NCBI GenBank assembly: GCA_037178675.1
Contig: JAYMGJ010000840.1
Location: 1 to 27,239, forward strand
Origin: Scleroderma bovista
Taxonomy: Eukaryota; Basidiomycota; Agaricomycetes; Boletales; Sclerodermataceae
Reading direction: 5' to 3'
DNA: 27,239 bases
This document shows positions 9,142-19,494 of the stretch, piece by piece. The notes beneath the pieces were generated by a model. The model made no database searches and was not told the DNA's origin. It was given only the letters and a program-made list of their open reading frames with translations. The number at the start of each line of letters is the position of its first letter. The stretch's first letter is position 1. Both the position numbers and the translations under genes were made by a program.

Positions 9142-9520
9142 AAGTACACCACACAGGGTAGTGCCAACGGGTAGCCAGGTTGCTTGGGTGATGAGCAAAG
9201 ACGATGGAGGAAGGGGCCTTTAGTGTAAACACCGAAGGCTGGCTCTTTCGACTTGAAGTCTCATCAGCCTCTTTTCGTCTCTTTATATATTGCACGGACA
9301 GGGATTTAGAGCGGAGTCCGAATCTCAAGCGTTGATAAGAGTGACTTATCCCATTGGTTACCGTTGGTTCGGTGCTACTAGACTGGCAAGCGTCTCCGAT
9401 GCGAGAACCACGTAGTGGGGGCAGAGCGGCACTACACTCAGCCGATCGCGACCCGATCGTCAGGTGAACCAACTTCCCGGTTATGAGCCGTTCGCTGGCT
9501 CCCTAGGGCGAATTTCGACC
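9142..9520 (-). mobile_element. PLE copy A2: 3' UTR only, diverged subfamily
   Basis: Contains a hammerhead (9200-9279) and the conserved box CTGGCAAGCGTCTCCGATG...CAGAGCGGCACTACAC (9383-9443) with a CCAC/GTGG hairpin at 9408-9418, matching copies B-D. The rest is diverged, and the terminal hairpin is not recognisable. No RT coding remains. The right end is uncertain: homology fades near 9450-9520, and a C-strand telomere motif sits at 9518-9530. Confidence 0.65.
9200..9279 (-). ncRNA. Hammerhead ribozyme, PLE copy A2
   Basis: CUGAUGA (9267-9261) is followed by stem II GACU/AGUC with loop UCA (9260-9250) and GAAA (9249-9246). Stem I pairs GACGAAAAGAGG with CCUCCAUCGUC. The predicted CUU cleavage site lies between 9211 and 9210. 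Stem III extends to a well-paired hairpin: GCCUU/AAGGC, then GUGU/ACAC. Core matches are complete. Confidence 0.82.
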
Positions 9521-9530
9521 CTAACCCTAC
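9518..9530 (-). repeat. Telomere-like motif in inverted orientation
   Basis: ACCCTAACCCTAC is two C-strand units reading opposite to every junction tract, at the point where copy A2 homology ends. It could mark an inverted join or be part of the element. Confidence 0.4.
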
Positions 9531-9707
9531 GGCGTGTATTGCCCGATCGGGCACTAGGGTTCCACACCCGGAAACCATCCGAAGGGAGATTTCGACGTAA
9601 CGCGACCGGAATGTCCGTCCAACCTTGGTCGGGATATCAGCGCTATATGGATGGAGGGAGAGGCGGATCCGTCCATGCTAGAACGAAACACCGTCATGAT
9701 GGATCGT

Positions 9708-9732
9708 GACATGACATGACATGACATGACAT
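9708..9732. repeat. Pentanucleotide microsatellite (GACAT)5
   Basis: Five exact GACAT units between the PLE cluster and the palindrome array. Confidence 0.9.
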
Positions 9733-9820
9733 CGCAGGCTAGCCACAGTTGATGCGTGCAGGACCGACATGGCGGGATCGCACCATGAACTCAGCACAGA
9801 GGAGGATGGGATCACCCGTC

Positions 9821-10903
9821 TGTCCTGGACGGACACAGTGCGAGGGGCATGAAACCTTACGCAGACATGAAACTTGAGGGCATTTATGTCCGTCCTGGCT
9901 GGACACGGTGAAAACGAGCCCGGGCAACAAAAGAGAGCCACTGTGCGGGAGACAGGCGTCCATCCAGGATGGACACATTCCCTGCAACACCGCTCCCCCG
10001 GCAGACACCAAGTTGAGCGCACGGACGAGCATGCATCGCGGGTTGCCCGGACGACAGGGGACAGCAGAGGATACCTTCGGGCGGATGGGTGTCCATCTAG
10101 GATGGACACATCCCATCCAACTTTCCTGGACAGAACAGAGGAAACTCAGTCCAGCACAGGGATGTCCATCCTGGATGGACATGGTGGTTTCGCCAGTTGC
10201 AGGGAACCCATGTGAGGGCATGGGTGTCCATCCAGGACGGACAACTCCTCCCTTGGTAACACTTTGTGACATGAGTCAAGTTTGGTGCATGCAGAACCTC
10301 CGTGGACACGGGGAATACTGGCTGCGAGGCTTCCGACCTCCCGATGGTGCTCCCTGTGCTGGTGGACACATAGATAGTAGGTCTTTCCAACGGGTGAAAC
10401 TGAGCGCAATACCATGTCACACCCGAGTGCTATGGTATGGTATGCGACCCGTTCACAACTCCATTTCATTTACGTCGATGTCAACCACTTGGTTACGGTA
10501 TGCTACATTGTTTTGCAAAAATTGTAATTTAGGATGTTGACCAAACCTAGGTCAAGATGTCCGTCTAGGATGGACATCTGTGCAGCAGGTTTAGGATTGA
10601 ATATTGACACTGCATAGGGTGCCGTGCACATTTAAGATGTCCATCTACAATGGACATATGAGTAGCAGGGCGGATTTGTAGGTATCGGGAACGCTTTCCC
10701 GCTGGAATGTCCGACCAGGATGGACCTGCATGGTCATTAGTAACAGCATGTGCAGCATCAATGACCACGCATGCTGCAAGGGGTTGGTGCGCAGGCCCTC
10801 TCTCCTGCCGTGTCCATCCTGGATGGACATTGATTCAGCAAGGGGTAGCGTGCGGTCAGATTTACATCGCACCGTCTGTCAAGGTGTCCATCCTGGATGG
10901 ACA
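9821..10903. repeat. Dispersed array of a ~19-bp palindrome, ~65-75 bp apart
   Basis: Consensus TGTCCATCCTGGATGGACA, a perfect palindrome around a central W. Full or near-full copies lie at 9821-9835 (short), 9887-9905, 9957-9975, 10090-10108, 10163-10181, 10225-10243, 10558-10576, 10638-10656, 10708-10726, 10811-10829 and 10885-10903. Half sites such as TGGACAC near 10303 and 10365 fall at about the same spacing. Steps are mostly 62-80 bp, with one of 133 and one of 333 where copies look decayed. Between copies the sequence is mostly unrelated, apart from a weak AGCAAGGG-like motif after several. The palindrome reads in both strands' frames, which is why spurious short ORFs cover this stretch; no gene is supported. 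Confidence 0.85.
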
Positions 10904-11218
10904 TAGGTGATGTTTACGTGTGTGAGTGGGTCTGTCGAAGGACATACTGTGATGGCAAGGTGTGGTGTCATACATTAATGTATAGATGATGACACTCATG
11001 GTTTCGATTGTCTGGATGTACACGGCTCTCCGGAGCTTGGCTTGGCTTGGCTTTGGGCAGTCAAGCTTTCAAGTCAAGTAGGGTGATGTGCAATCCTTTC
11101 CTTGATGATTCCCACTGCTGACCGGGATCGCTCATCCCTGTGTCATCCAGTGCTCGTATGCTTGTATATACAAACCGCGCAGTCCATCCTTGGCTAGCTT
11201 TGGCCATCCGAAAGTAAT
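10904..11218. other. Spacer downstream of the unknown gene
   Basis: No coding frame or RNA seen. It contains a short CTTGG repeat (around 11037-11055) and presumably the 3' UTR of the - strand gene ending at 11219. Confidence 0.5.
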
Positions 11219-14036
11219 CTACACCTCTTCCTCCGAGGATTCTTCCTCCTCCTCCCTGAGTTCTTCAATGGCTGGGGCAGGACGCAGGACGGGGGGCCAC
11301 AAGTTGCGCTGTCTAACGTTTGGATTGATCGCAATGTGCGGACCTTGCCGTTCCTCATTGATGGGGAGATGCTTCCAATGACCTCCGTTGGTTTTCTTCG
11401 TCTCCCACATACGATCTGAACCGGCATGCGGAATCCATGCCAGGCTGTCGAATTTGATCTTGAGCGTGAGGCGCACACGATTCTGGTTTTGCGGCGTAAG
11501 TTGTGCGAGGAGGCTAATGTATTTTTCCAAATACTTGGCCTTTTTGAAATTCTGGCGGGGAGCGTTGACGCTTGTGGTAGGAAAAAACCTGTCGAATTGT
11601 CCGAACCAGCGCGTGTCATCGCAAAGGATGTATTGGCAATGGGTGAACGGAAATTGGAGTGCCGTATACAGAGCCTCGACGCCATGGGCTTCGCGGAGCG
11701 CGACAGGAATGTTGGTCCATGCTCCCTGATTGGCACTCCTGCGATTGGGAGATTCTGCAAGGATATCGTAAAACAGTTGCTCTAGGATTTTGCGGACCTC
11801 AGTGCCCAACACATTTTCCATGTTTGGAGGCGCTACATTGGCAGGATCTCTGTTTCCGCCGCCGTGCCGGTGGAAGTAGTCCACATCTGGCCCTCGCAGG
11901 CGCTTCTGGGGGGGGATCCTCATGCCATCCAGCTGATGCCCAATGGCAGGGAGCTCGCGATCGGGGGCTCTTACAATGTCAAGGGATGTGGTGGCCCGTG
12001 CAGACCGATTCTGGGTGCGAGTTGGATTGACGTTGCGACGGCCGGATTCCATTTGCATGACACCCATAACACTGCGGATGTCGGCCAGCGTGCCCATTTT
12101 GTACACACGACAGATGGCCTCCTCGGAGAAGTGTTTTCCAAAAGCGATGCGGAAGCTTCCGGTGCGCTCGTCACGTGCAACGTCACAAATAAAATAGACG
12201 CCAGCATCATACATGAGAGGATGAGTGGGGGCGTCAGGATCATCCTCAGCATCACCTTCCGGGTCATCCAGGAGCTCCTGGCTGGCTTGTTGAGCTAGGG
12301 CGCGGAAATTGGCCCAAGGGGCACGGTAGGCTCCATTAAGGATCCAGATCATGACGGCACCCAAGGCCAGAGAGGAGTCCGAGGTGCGATCACGGATAGG
12401 TGCCTGGAGCAAGTTGTCCAGGACTCTGTAGACCGCCCCCAGGCGATACCATTTAAAGTACCTATTCAACTGGTAGTGAGATATTGGAAACGGGTGTAAA
12501 GTGATTAGTCTGCATACCACCAATCCTTGGCAGGGATCTGGACAAGAGTTACATCTACAATGTCAAGGGCATTGAGAAGCACATCCTCAGCTCTGGCAAG
12601 CGGGACACGGATTTCCAATCGGGCACATCCACTCTGTGGTTCTTCAAAAGGGCCACCAGTGCAGGATTGGAGGATGGCACTTTGGCTGTCAAGATCTGCC
12701 AACACCTTTTCGTGACGTTTCTTGGTGAGTAGCTCCTGAGGTTGGTGTGGGGAGAACAGTCCCTTGTGCAGTTGGGCAGACACAGCTTTCTCAGTAGTAT
12801 AGGCTTGGATATACTTGACACCCTGGCCCTGTAGGGATGACGGGGTCCAGCGAAAACCTGCAACATCCTGTAGATGCATGACCTTGTCGTGATAGAACCG
12901 TTTAGAGTTCTTGATCCTATCGACGTTCTGTAAAGTAGGAAGTATCCACTGGATGATCGTGGCATGGGCATCTGCGCGCCAGGTAATGATGTGTTCAGGC
13001 ACTCCAAACTCCAAAGCGACATCAACATGCCAGACCTGAGGGTCGAGCTCAGCCACGTCAAGGACACGGGTGAGGTCTTCAAGTCCCAAATGTCTATCTT
13101 CTTCATCGTCTGCGTCGTGTGCTGTGGCAGCCTTCCAGCCACGTAGCTCATGTCCAAAATATGCATCACGAAGGTATGGGTGAATGTTGGCAATGCGTTC
13201 AAGATAATTGCGTGCCAACTGGGGAAGGAGGTGTGAGGGGACATCGAAAGAACCTGGATGAATCCGGCCGCGGACATCACGATAAAGAGCCATGGCAGCA
13301 TCATAATTGACAGGCCAATGGGTGGCATAGTTGGGCATGAGGTCAACCATAATGGGACGAAGAGCACGGTTGTAGATGGCTTTGAGATCGGTGGGCGGAA
13401 TGGCAGTGTCCTGGTATTTACCATACATTCGGGGAAAGAACACCCTGACAACATGACGGCTGGTTACTTTTCCAAAAGCCATGTTGGGAATGGTATGCAT
13501 GGGGACATAGACTTCCTCGCCCTATGGAAATTGAGAATTCTGTGAGCACATGAGTGTTAATCGGGAGATTTTTAGTTAGCCACCCTTTCAGTGTAAACTG
13601 GAGCTGTGATGTGATTGTTTGCACTGAGGACCTCTCTGAAGGGTGCGACAGGCCAGACACTGACAGCCACAGAGTATGGGAGGTCATAGGTAATGCCAAT
13701 CAAGGAATCATAGTCACGGGTGAGGTTGATGTGGCCCAAGGGGGTCAAACCTTGGAGGGTGTTAAGCGCGACATCGGTTTGATCGTCCAAATCCAAGCCT
13801 CTGCGGCCTGCTAGCACAAACTTCAAGAACTTTAATTCAGCATCATCAATGGGTTCGGGGTCAGTCATGTCCATATATAATTGATGGGCCTCCGCGACGA
13901 ATTGCTCAAAGGTTCTCTGATCAGGGTAGAATTGCCGATCATCAGGGTAGAGACGCTGGGCCATATTGGCTGCAGTTAGTTAGTTGATGGGGTGTTTAAG
14001 TGGGCAGGGGGAATCTGGGGAGTTACCATGGGCCAT
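11219..14036 (-). CDS. Large multi-exon gene of unknown function
   Basis: Exons complement(11219..12461, 12518..13521, 13584..13964) give 875 residues with matching phases; the two introns are 56 nt (GTATGC...ATAG) and 62 nt (GTGGCT...CATAG). A 10-nt first exon at 14027-14036, joined by a 57-nt intron to 13969, would add MAHAN ahead of MAQRLYPDD. All exons lack internal stops, so the gene looks intact. It is mainly globular with W/Y/H-rich segments: RVFFPRMYGKYQDTAIPPTD, FGVPEHIITWRADAHATIIQW, FKWYRLGAVYRVLDNLL and MYDAGVYFICDVARD. An acidic tail EELREEEEESSEEEV ends the protein. There is no signal peptide, membrane helix or catalytic motif that I recognise. Palindrome arrays flank it on both sides. 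It may belong to a multicopy subtelomeric or transposon-linked family; that is a guess. Confidence 0.72.
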
Positions 14037-14400
14037 GAGGGTACAGCTGTTCTTATAGGTAGAGCAACAGGCATCTCACCAACGTAAAGATTTTAGGTAG
14101 CGAATATCAGGAATGGTGGGCAGGTATATTATGGAGTGTGTGTGAACAAAGTGACTTCGCGAAGACTTCCATTGGAATTGAGGCGGTGGATCACGGACAT
14201 TAAGATATGAAATCTAATTTAGTGAAATCGCCTCAGATAATCATATATGAATGCCCTACCAGGTATGTCACATCACATACGTGAGTTTGATTGCCGATTG
14301 AAATTAAGCTTGATATGGCTTAGATGGGTGTAGGATGAAAATTTGCCAAATATGGATTAGGAAGCTGTTTATTAGGCACCTAATAGGACATCACATCTGC
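14037..14400. other. Upstream region of the unknown gene
   Basis: Fairly A+T-rich with no coding frame I trust. It should hold the promoter of the - strand gene. Further short 5' exons cannot be excluded. Confidence 0.4.
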
Positions 14401-14902
14401 TCCCAATTGGTGTCCATCCTGGACGGACACTGCTGCACAAGGTGAAAAAGCTGGCAGAATTAATATTTTACATGGACATGCAAAACTGTCGACCTCATGC
14501 CCCCAATTGGTGTCCATCCTGGACGGACACTGCTGCACAAGGTGAAAAAGCGGGCAGAATTAATATTTTACATGGACATGCAAAACTGTCGACCTCATGC
14601 CCCCAATTGGTGTCCATCCTGGACGGACACTGCTGCACAAGGTGAAAAAGCGGGCAGAATTAATATTTTACATGGACATGCAAAACTGTCGACCTCATGC
14701 CCCCAATTGGTGTCCATCCTGGACGGACACTGCTGCACAAGGTGAAAAAGCGGGCAGAATTAATATTTTACATGGACATGCAAAACTGTCGACCTCATGC
14801 CCCCAATTGGTGTCCATCCTGGATGGACACTGCTGCACAAGGTGGAAAAGCCAGCAGAATTAATATTTTACACGGACAAACAAAACCTTCGACCTCATGC
14901 CT
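14401..14902. repeat. Five-unit, 100-bp tandem repeat carrying the same palindrome
   Basis: Five units of exactly 100 bp, with palindromes at 14411-14429, 14511-14529, 14611-14629, 14711-14729 and 14811-14829. Inner units are almost identical, the first differs at a single base, and the last has diverged in its second half. The first four palindromes read TGTCCATCCTGGACGGACA with one mismatch in the symmetry; the last is perfect. Each unit also has CATGGACATG about 60 bp further on. Frames running through it are repeat artefacts. Confidence 0.95.
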
Positions 14903-14910
14903 AACCCTAA
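14900..14910 (-). repeat. Inverted telomere-like motif at the tandem array border
   Basis: CCTAACCCTAA sits exactly where the 100-bp repeat homology ends and the A+T-rich segment starts. Orientation is opposite to the PLE junction tracts. It is short enough to be chance. Confidence 0.35.
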
Positions 14911-15560
14911 AAGAGCCAGTTTGGTAGCAGAGTCATGGGAGAAATCTTGGTGAAAAACCCACCGGAAAAATCATGGGGCTTTGTGACATAAGCCACCATG
15001 TCCAAGCGGAGCTTCAACTCCCCGTCTCTCTGATCCACGATTGATATTGCGACAGTGCTGCAGCACGACATCCAAGGCCGTTCCACGTTGCTATGGACCA
15101 GGAGTTCATTTTTTTTTTTTTTGGACAAGCATATATATTATGTAGTGGCTGACAAGTCGGAGTTCAGTTTTGGGATGGATGGGAGCATCAGCAAAACCTG
15201 GTGGAGCTGTCCAGCACTGGACAGTGTTATAGCATTTATAGTGAGGGTCCACCTATGGAGTACTTTTATAGGACTGTCACAGTATCCATAGTCTGTCCCA
15301 GCATCTTTAGGCTATCATAGTATCTACAGGCTATCCCATAGTAGAAATAGAATAGACAACATTGTACAAAACTATGACAGAGTTGGAGAGCCATGCTGGT
15401 CAGCTCTATGGCAATACTGTGAAAATCTAGCACTGCTATAGCATCACTATGAGTCTTATACATCTATCAAGATATCACTCTTAGCAGGGTGTAATAAATC
15501 TTGAAACTTTTAAACAGAATTCATTATGAGATAGGAACTAAACAAGCAATCATGGTAGTC
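14911..15560. other. A+T-richer stretch without a gene
   Basis: Contains a 14-T run at 15109-15122 and a zone (15230-15350) of loosely repeated words such as CTATCATAGTATC and GGCTATCCCATAG. No protein signature on either strand. Confidence 0.45.
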
Positions 15561-16400
15561 ATATCTAATCCAAGATGATGCCAAATTCATCTCCACTTCC
15601 AATACCCGCATCCAACGTGTCGTCACCACCACTGCCACCCACACTGGTATGAAAATGGTGAAAGCCAGAAATATCATCAATAGTCAATACTCACATTCTG
15701 GAACATGTGATCTCACAGCACATATGATCATACTTGGGACCATGAACATGATCCTTCTCCAACTGCTCAATCAGCTCAAGAAACTTGTTCCATTTGGGGT
15801 GATAACCTGATTGAGTGAAAGTAGGAAACTTTGGCTTGCCATATATCTTGTAACTGTCGAGAATGCATTGGATCTAGAGAACAGACACATAAAACATGGT
15901 CAGCATACTATGTGATTGTATTTAGGACTTACCACAGTGGCAGCAAGGGATAGGGTCTCATTTGGAACACAGTGCACAAATTCTTCTGGATGAAGATTTC
16001 CAATCCAATTGTTGCAGCCTTATAAAAAGATGTGGAGCAGCTCACAGATAGCAGGGTGGCCGAAATTGTCCATGTGGTCCTTCAAGGGGGAAGGAAGGAA
16101 GAAATAAATTGAGAGAAAAAAAAAGTGTCCGCACCTCCTCGTCTTTACTGCCATGTGCAAATGTAGACTTCTTGATGAGTTCAGAGGTGGCATCAAAGAG
16201 CTGTGAATAGTTAGTAACCAATGTTCGGACATTTGGCAATATGTACAAGCTCCTCAATAGCCTTCTTGTACTTTGGATACGTAGTTGTAGTCATCCAGAA
16301 AGCCTTTGTTCGCTTTACTAGGTCCTGCAACGTCTGGGCAAACATGATAACATATGGTACCATGCCCTATGAAGCCGCTGCTGGACAAAAGTAATTCAAA
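15560..16400 (-). pseudogene. Gene relic, resembling agaricomycete DUF6532-type proteins
   Basis: Three - strand blocks look protein-coding. One, near 16215-16375, contains MFAQTLQDLVKRTKAF and KYKKAIEELVHIAKCPNV, continuing to LFDATSELIKKSTFAHG at 16150-16200. The next, at about 15920-16085, is DHMDNFGHPAICELLHIFL...GCNNWIGNLHPEEFVHC. The third, at about 15715-15875, is IQCILDSYKIYGKPKFPTF to LEKDHVHGPKYDHM. A Gly/Asp-rich tail follows near 15590. The order and content recall the DUF6532 family of mushroom proteins, which have no known function; this is a memory-based match of low certainty. Frames change between blocks, some likely through introns, but a stop falls in the middle block after LLHIFL. 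I list it as a probable relic. Confidence 0.4.
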
Positions 16401-16429
16401 AACACTGTAAAATTTGGAGTCTGGTCCCT

Positions 16430-17071
16430 GGATTGTGCCGATGAAGTTGAAAAGAGGTCTGACTTGTTTGGGAATGGAAGGAGTGGGATATATGTCAACT
16501 GTTGGATCATATCCTAGAAGCGCTCAGTCAGCATGAGCGAACATGTGTATAATATCCACTACAACCTGAAAGTTACAATGAAAATTGAGAGGGGATGAGA
16601 TTTGTACCCCCGAGCAATCATAAAAATGGATCCTCATCTGAAAATTGGCAAATGAGAGGGCAAGCACACAGCGACACCACAGCTGGGATGATAACAGAAT
16701 GTATGCTTTTGTGTTGAGAGTCCTGATGAGGGTTGTATTTACAGCAAGTTTGCTGTGAGTAAATTCACTGATGGCACTAGGACTTTTCCAAGTGATGGGG
16801 TCACCACTGTCCTGAGAGCCTTCAAGGAGGGTTAAGTCCAGTTTTCGGGACCAATGGGGCTCATTGTCTACAGAGTCCAACTTCTTTACTGAAAAGTCTC
16901 CATGCCACCAACAGTGAGCTGCAACAGCCCTGACGTTAGCCCCGGCAGCACGGTCGTGTTCATTGAGGTGCTGCAATACTGCCGCTGAAAGCATGTTCAA
17001 GAAAGCTGAAAACTGATTTTCAACGAGTGGCTTATCCTTCTGCTTTCTATTCCCACAGAAATAGTCCTCAC
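16430..17071 (-). pseudogene. FunK1-like kinase, middle part (broken)
   Basis: Reads - strand from 17071: CSEDYFCGNRKQKDKPLVEN, then VAAHCWWHGDFSVKKLDSVD, DPITWKSPSAISEFTHSKLA, NTKAYILLSSQLWCRCVLAL, SFANFQMRIHFYDCSGVQIS, SPLNFH and VVDIIHMFAHAD. After an in-frame TGA (16522-16524) it continues ALLGYDPTVDIYPTPSIPKQ. The WK...E(L/F)TH, RCVLALSFAN...HFYDCSGV and LGYDPT pattern is that of fungal-type protein kinases (FunK1), an expanded basidiomycete family of uncertain role. The TGA would stop translation ahead of the kinase core, which I did not find downstream. The N-terminal part lies beyond a 1.7-kb insertion at 18787-19416. Confidence 0.55.
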
Positions 17072-18786
17072 TGCAAGCATTTCTCAATGTTTCATGACAA
17101 AACATTTTTAAAAAATAGAAGAAAGAGATACTCTTTTATTTACAATATTGTTTAACAAAAAAGACCAAAATCATACAGCATCATTTCTGTCATTTTTGAT
17201 TTGAGATCATTTCTTATGTTGGGTATATAAAAGATTTAACCTTTTTCTTCTGCCTTATGATGCTGCATCTGTAACAAAAACAAACACAAATATATAGTGA
17301 TGCGTGACTTTTTTGGTGACTGTCCGCGACTTTTTTGTGACCCTGCATGACTTTTGGGCGACATTGCACGATTAGGACCCTGTGTATAGTCATAGGTAGT
17401 CACTAAGTAGTAAACTATGAGTCAATTGGTACAAGATCACACTAAGAAACTAGGTAGATGTCAAGTATATATGATTGCCTCAAGGGGTACAAACAGTACT
17501 AAGTAATAAGATGGGTAGTCGCTGTCATACGCGTTCATAGTGGTGGTGGTTGTCGTCGTCATATTGGTGGTGGCAGTGTCCGTTGGTGGGCCTCTGTTCA
17601 ATGCGGGGTGCTTGTTGCACGGGTGGTGGGGGTTGTTGTCTGTTGGTGTGGGCGTTCATCATTGTCGTCCATCAGGGTGCTGGTGGTTGTTGTTGTTATT
17701 GTGTTGATGGTGGTAGCAGGTGTAGTGGGCTGCAGTAGGTGCATTGGTAGTATTACTAATGGGACCACGTGATGGGATGCTGACATGGCAGTCTGGATTA
17801 CTGATTAATAATTGTATGCACTCTCACTCACACCCCACTACCTCAGCGGCCCAGCACCAACATCGAGGATGCCAATGACCACAACCCCCAGCAGCAGCAT
17901 CAACAACAACAACAACGATCACAACCACCTCATGCCACCAATCTGACGACCAGCATCTCCAATGCTCAGGCCACCACCAACGATGATGACTGCAACCACT
18001 GTCTTATTACTTAGTGCCATTTGTATGCTTCAAAGCAATTATATTTATTTGACATCTACTTAGTCTCTTGGTGTGATCTTGTACCAACTGACTCGTAGTT
18101 TACTACTTAGTGACTACCTATGACTATACACAGGGTCCTAATCGTGCAATGTTGCCCAAAAGTCGTGCAGGGTCACAAAAAAGTCACGGACGGTCACTGA
18201 AAAAGGTCGCGCATCACTATATATTTGTGTTTGTTTTTGTTACAGATGCAGTGTCATACTGCCTGTCCCTTGCAAAGTAAATAAGGAAAAGACAATGTAA
18301 CTTTTTTCACAGCAAGCATTTTCAATTTTCTGAAGTGAAAAATTGAATTAAAAGATATTCTGTTCTATAGAAATAAATGATTAGAAAACATGCTATATAT
18401 TTTTGATCATAACACTCTAGCCAGCCAATCAGCATCCAGGAACAACCATGTTTCTTGAAGAAAAATTTGTTGTTGTCTTTCAACATGTTTTAAAGAATAA
18501 TATGGTATCTTATTTCTAATAAAACATGCCAAAATGTTTGCTATGAGAACAGTTACATTGTGTTGTCTGTATTTGTTTTGCAAAGAACAGGCAGAAGAAA
18601 AAGGTTAAATTTTTTATAGTCCTAACATAAGAAATAATCTCAAATCATGTCTTGACACAAAAAATGACAGAAATAATGCCATATGATATTGGTCTTTTTT
18701 GTTAAACAAAATTGTAAATAAAAGAGTATCTCTTGCTTCTATTTTTTTTACAATGTTTTGTCATGAAACATTGAGAAATGCTTGCA
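17072..18786. mobile_element. 1.7-kb foldback element with long inverted arms
   Basis: The outermost bases TGCAAGCATTTCTCAATG (17072-17089) are repeated in inverse at 18769-18786. The inverted match continues for over 400 bp: the 17100-17262 segment pairs with 18590-18768, and 17262-17500 with 18005-18258. The centre (17500-18000) also shows a loose inverted match between GGTGGTGG/GTCGTCGTC-rich and CACCACC/CAACAAC-rich halves. No transposase is encoded, so it is non-autonomous. The right arm is split by a 336-bp insertion. It lies between two pieces of a FunK1-like gene. A TGCA target duplication is possible but cannot be told from the element ends. Confidence 0.8.
18259..18594. mobile_element. 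336-bp MITE nested in the right arm of the foldback element
   Basis: Ends are CTGCCTGTCCCTTGCAAAG (18259) and, in inverse, CTGCCTGTTCTTTGCAAAA (18594). The inverted similarity continues for about 60 bp, through ACAATGTAAC and CATAGCAAACATTTT / CACAGCAAGCATTTT. It is absent from the matching position in the left arm (near 17255), which gives the empty site. The interior is A+T-rich and non-coding. The target duplication is unclear. Confidence 0.72.
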
Positions 18787-19416
18787 ATGCCTGATCCCTG
18801 GATGAATCCCCATCATATGCTGCTCCTTTGCGAAGAAAGGATGGCTCTTCATTACTCATCCCTGAGGATTCAACGTCCATGCAAGTCGCTTGCACTGTCT
18901 CCTGGTGGATACCAGCCAGGACACCTTCTAGGTCATTCACAAGTGTGAAGTACTCTTCCATGAATTTATTGATGTCCTTGTTGACCCGTCTAGGTATGAC
19001 ATTGACCCACCACCATAGCTTGTGTTTTGCATCATATAGTATATCCGAGGTATGATTGGATTTTTTCTTTGCTGACCAGGACTGAGTGTGTGAAGCAGGT
19101 TTAGGTGCAATAGCCTTCTTGCAAGCCGACCTGTGGGTGGAGTTTTCCCTAGGTACTTCTGTGTTGCTGAAGTGAGCTTCAACTTGTGATAAGAGTTGTT
19201 CAAGTGTTCAGGTGTGAGGGAGTCGAGGGCATGGGGGAATATGTGATGTGTGAGGCAGATGAAGCCACTTGAAATCATCAGCTTCTCCTCATCAAGGATC
19301 AGTCCCTTCATCTCATGATCAAGAATTTCGTTCATATTGAGAACAGTACGTCCCTTTGGAGGCACAGCTGTTGAGCTGAGCTTTTGCAGGATTTCTGTTT
19401 GCCACTCCTTGTTCAT
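18787..19416 (-). pseudogene. FunK1-like kinase, N-terminal part (broken)
   Basis: Reads - strand from MNKEWQTEILQKL through KGRTVLNMNEILDHEMKGLI to about 19140. A second frame then takes over (KKAIAPKPASHTQSWSAKKK, KLWWWVNVIPRRVNKDINKF, EEYFTLVNDLEGVLAG, SGMSNEEPSFLRKGAAYD) up to SSRDQALQ at the insertion edge. The frame change near 19140 is an intron or a frameshift; no clean splice pair was obvious. Joining this part across the foldback element to 17071 does not keep one frame in the simplest join, so decay beyond the insertion is likely. The order of parts fits a FunK1-like N-terminal region preceding the 16430-17071 part. Confidence 0.45.
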
Positions 19417-19494
19417 GAGTGGGACTGAGTAAGATGCGTAGTCAGAGCATGCGCGCGCACAATGAATGCAAAGTAAGAAATGATTAATCAGCTA

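Noticed and set aside
9678..10540. Open frames of 100-210 codons on both strands
   Set aside because: They are generated by the palindrome, which encodes the same WTP/LDGH-like words in either strand. No splice sites or family similarity support them.
9821..10903. Prokaryotic-type CRISPR array
   Set aside because: The spacing and palindromic repeat look similar, but repeats vary in sequence, spacing is irregular, introns and TTAGGG show the host is a eukaryote, and no cas gene is present.
14442..14927. Repeated small proteins encoded in overlapping frames
   Set aside because: The frames arise because a 100-bp unit is tandemly repeated; length is not a multiple of three, starts differ only by unit shift, and composition is not protein-like.
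16370..16420. Glycine-rich loop of a kinase domain (GFIGHGTICYHV)
   Set aside because: It fits the FunK1 kinase start, but the frame breaks soon after, and another frame over the same bases gives a much longer clean coding block, so I did not call a kinase core.
17550..17786. Short Gly/Cys-rich or Thr/Pro-rich peptides
   Set aside because: They fall in the low-complexity GGT/CAC centre of the foldback element.
18259..18594. Target-site duplication for the MITE
   Set aside because: Flanking bases compared with the empty left arm are ambiguous because the element ends with the same CAGGCAG-type bases; no clear duplication can be assigned.
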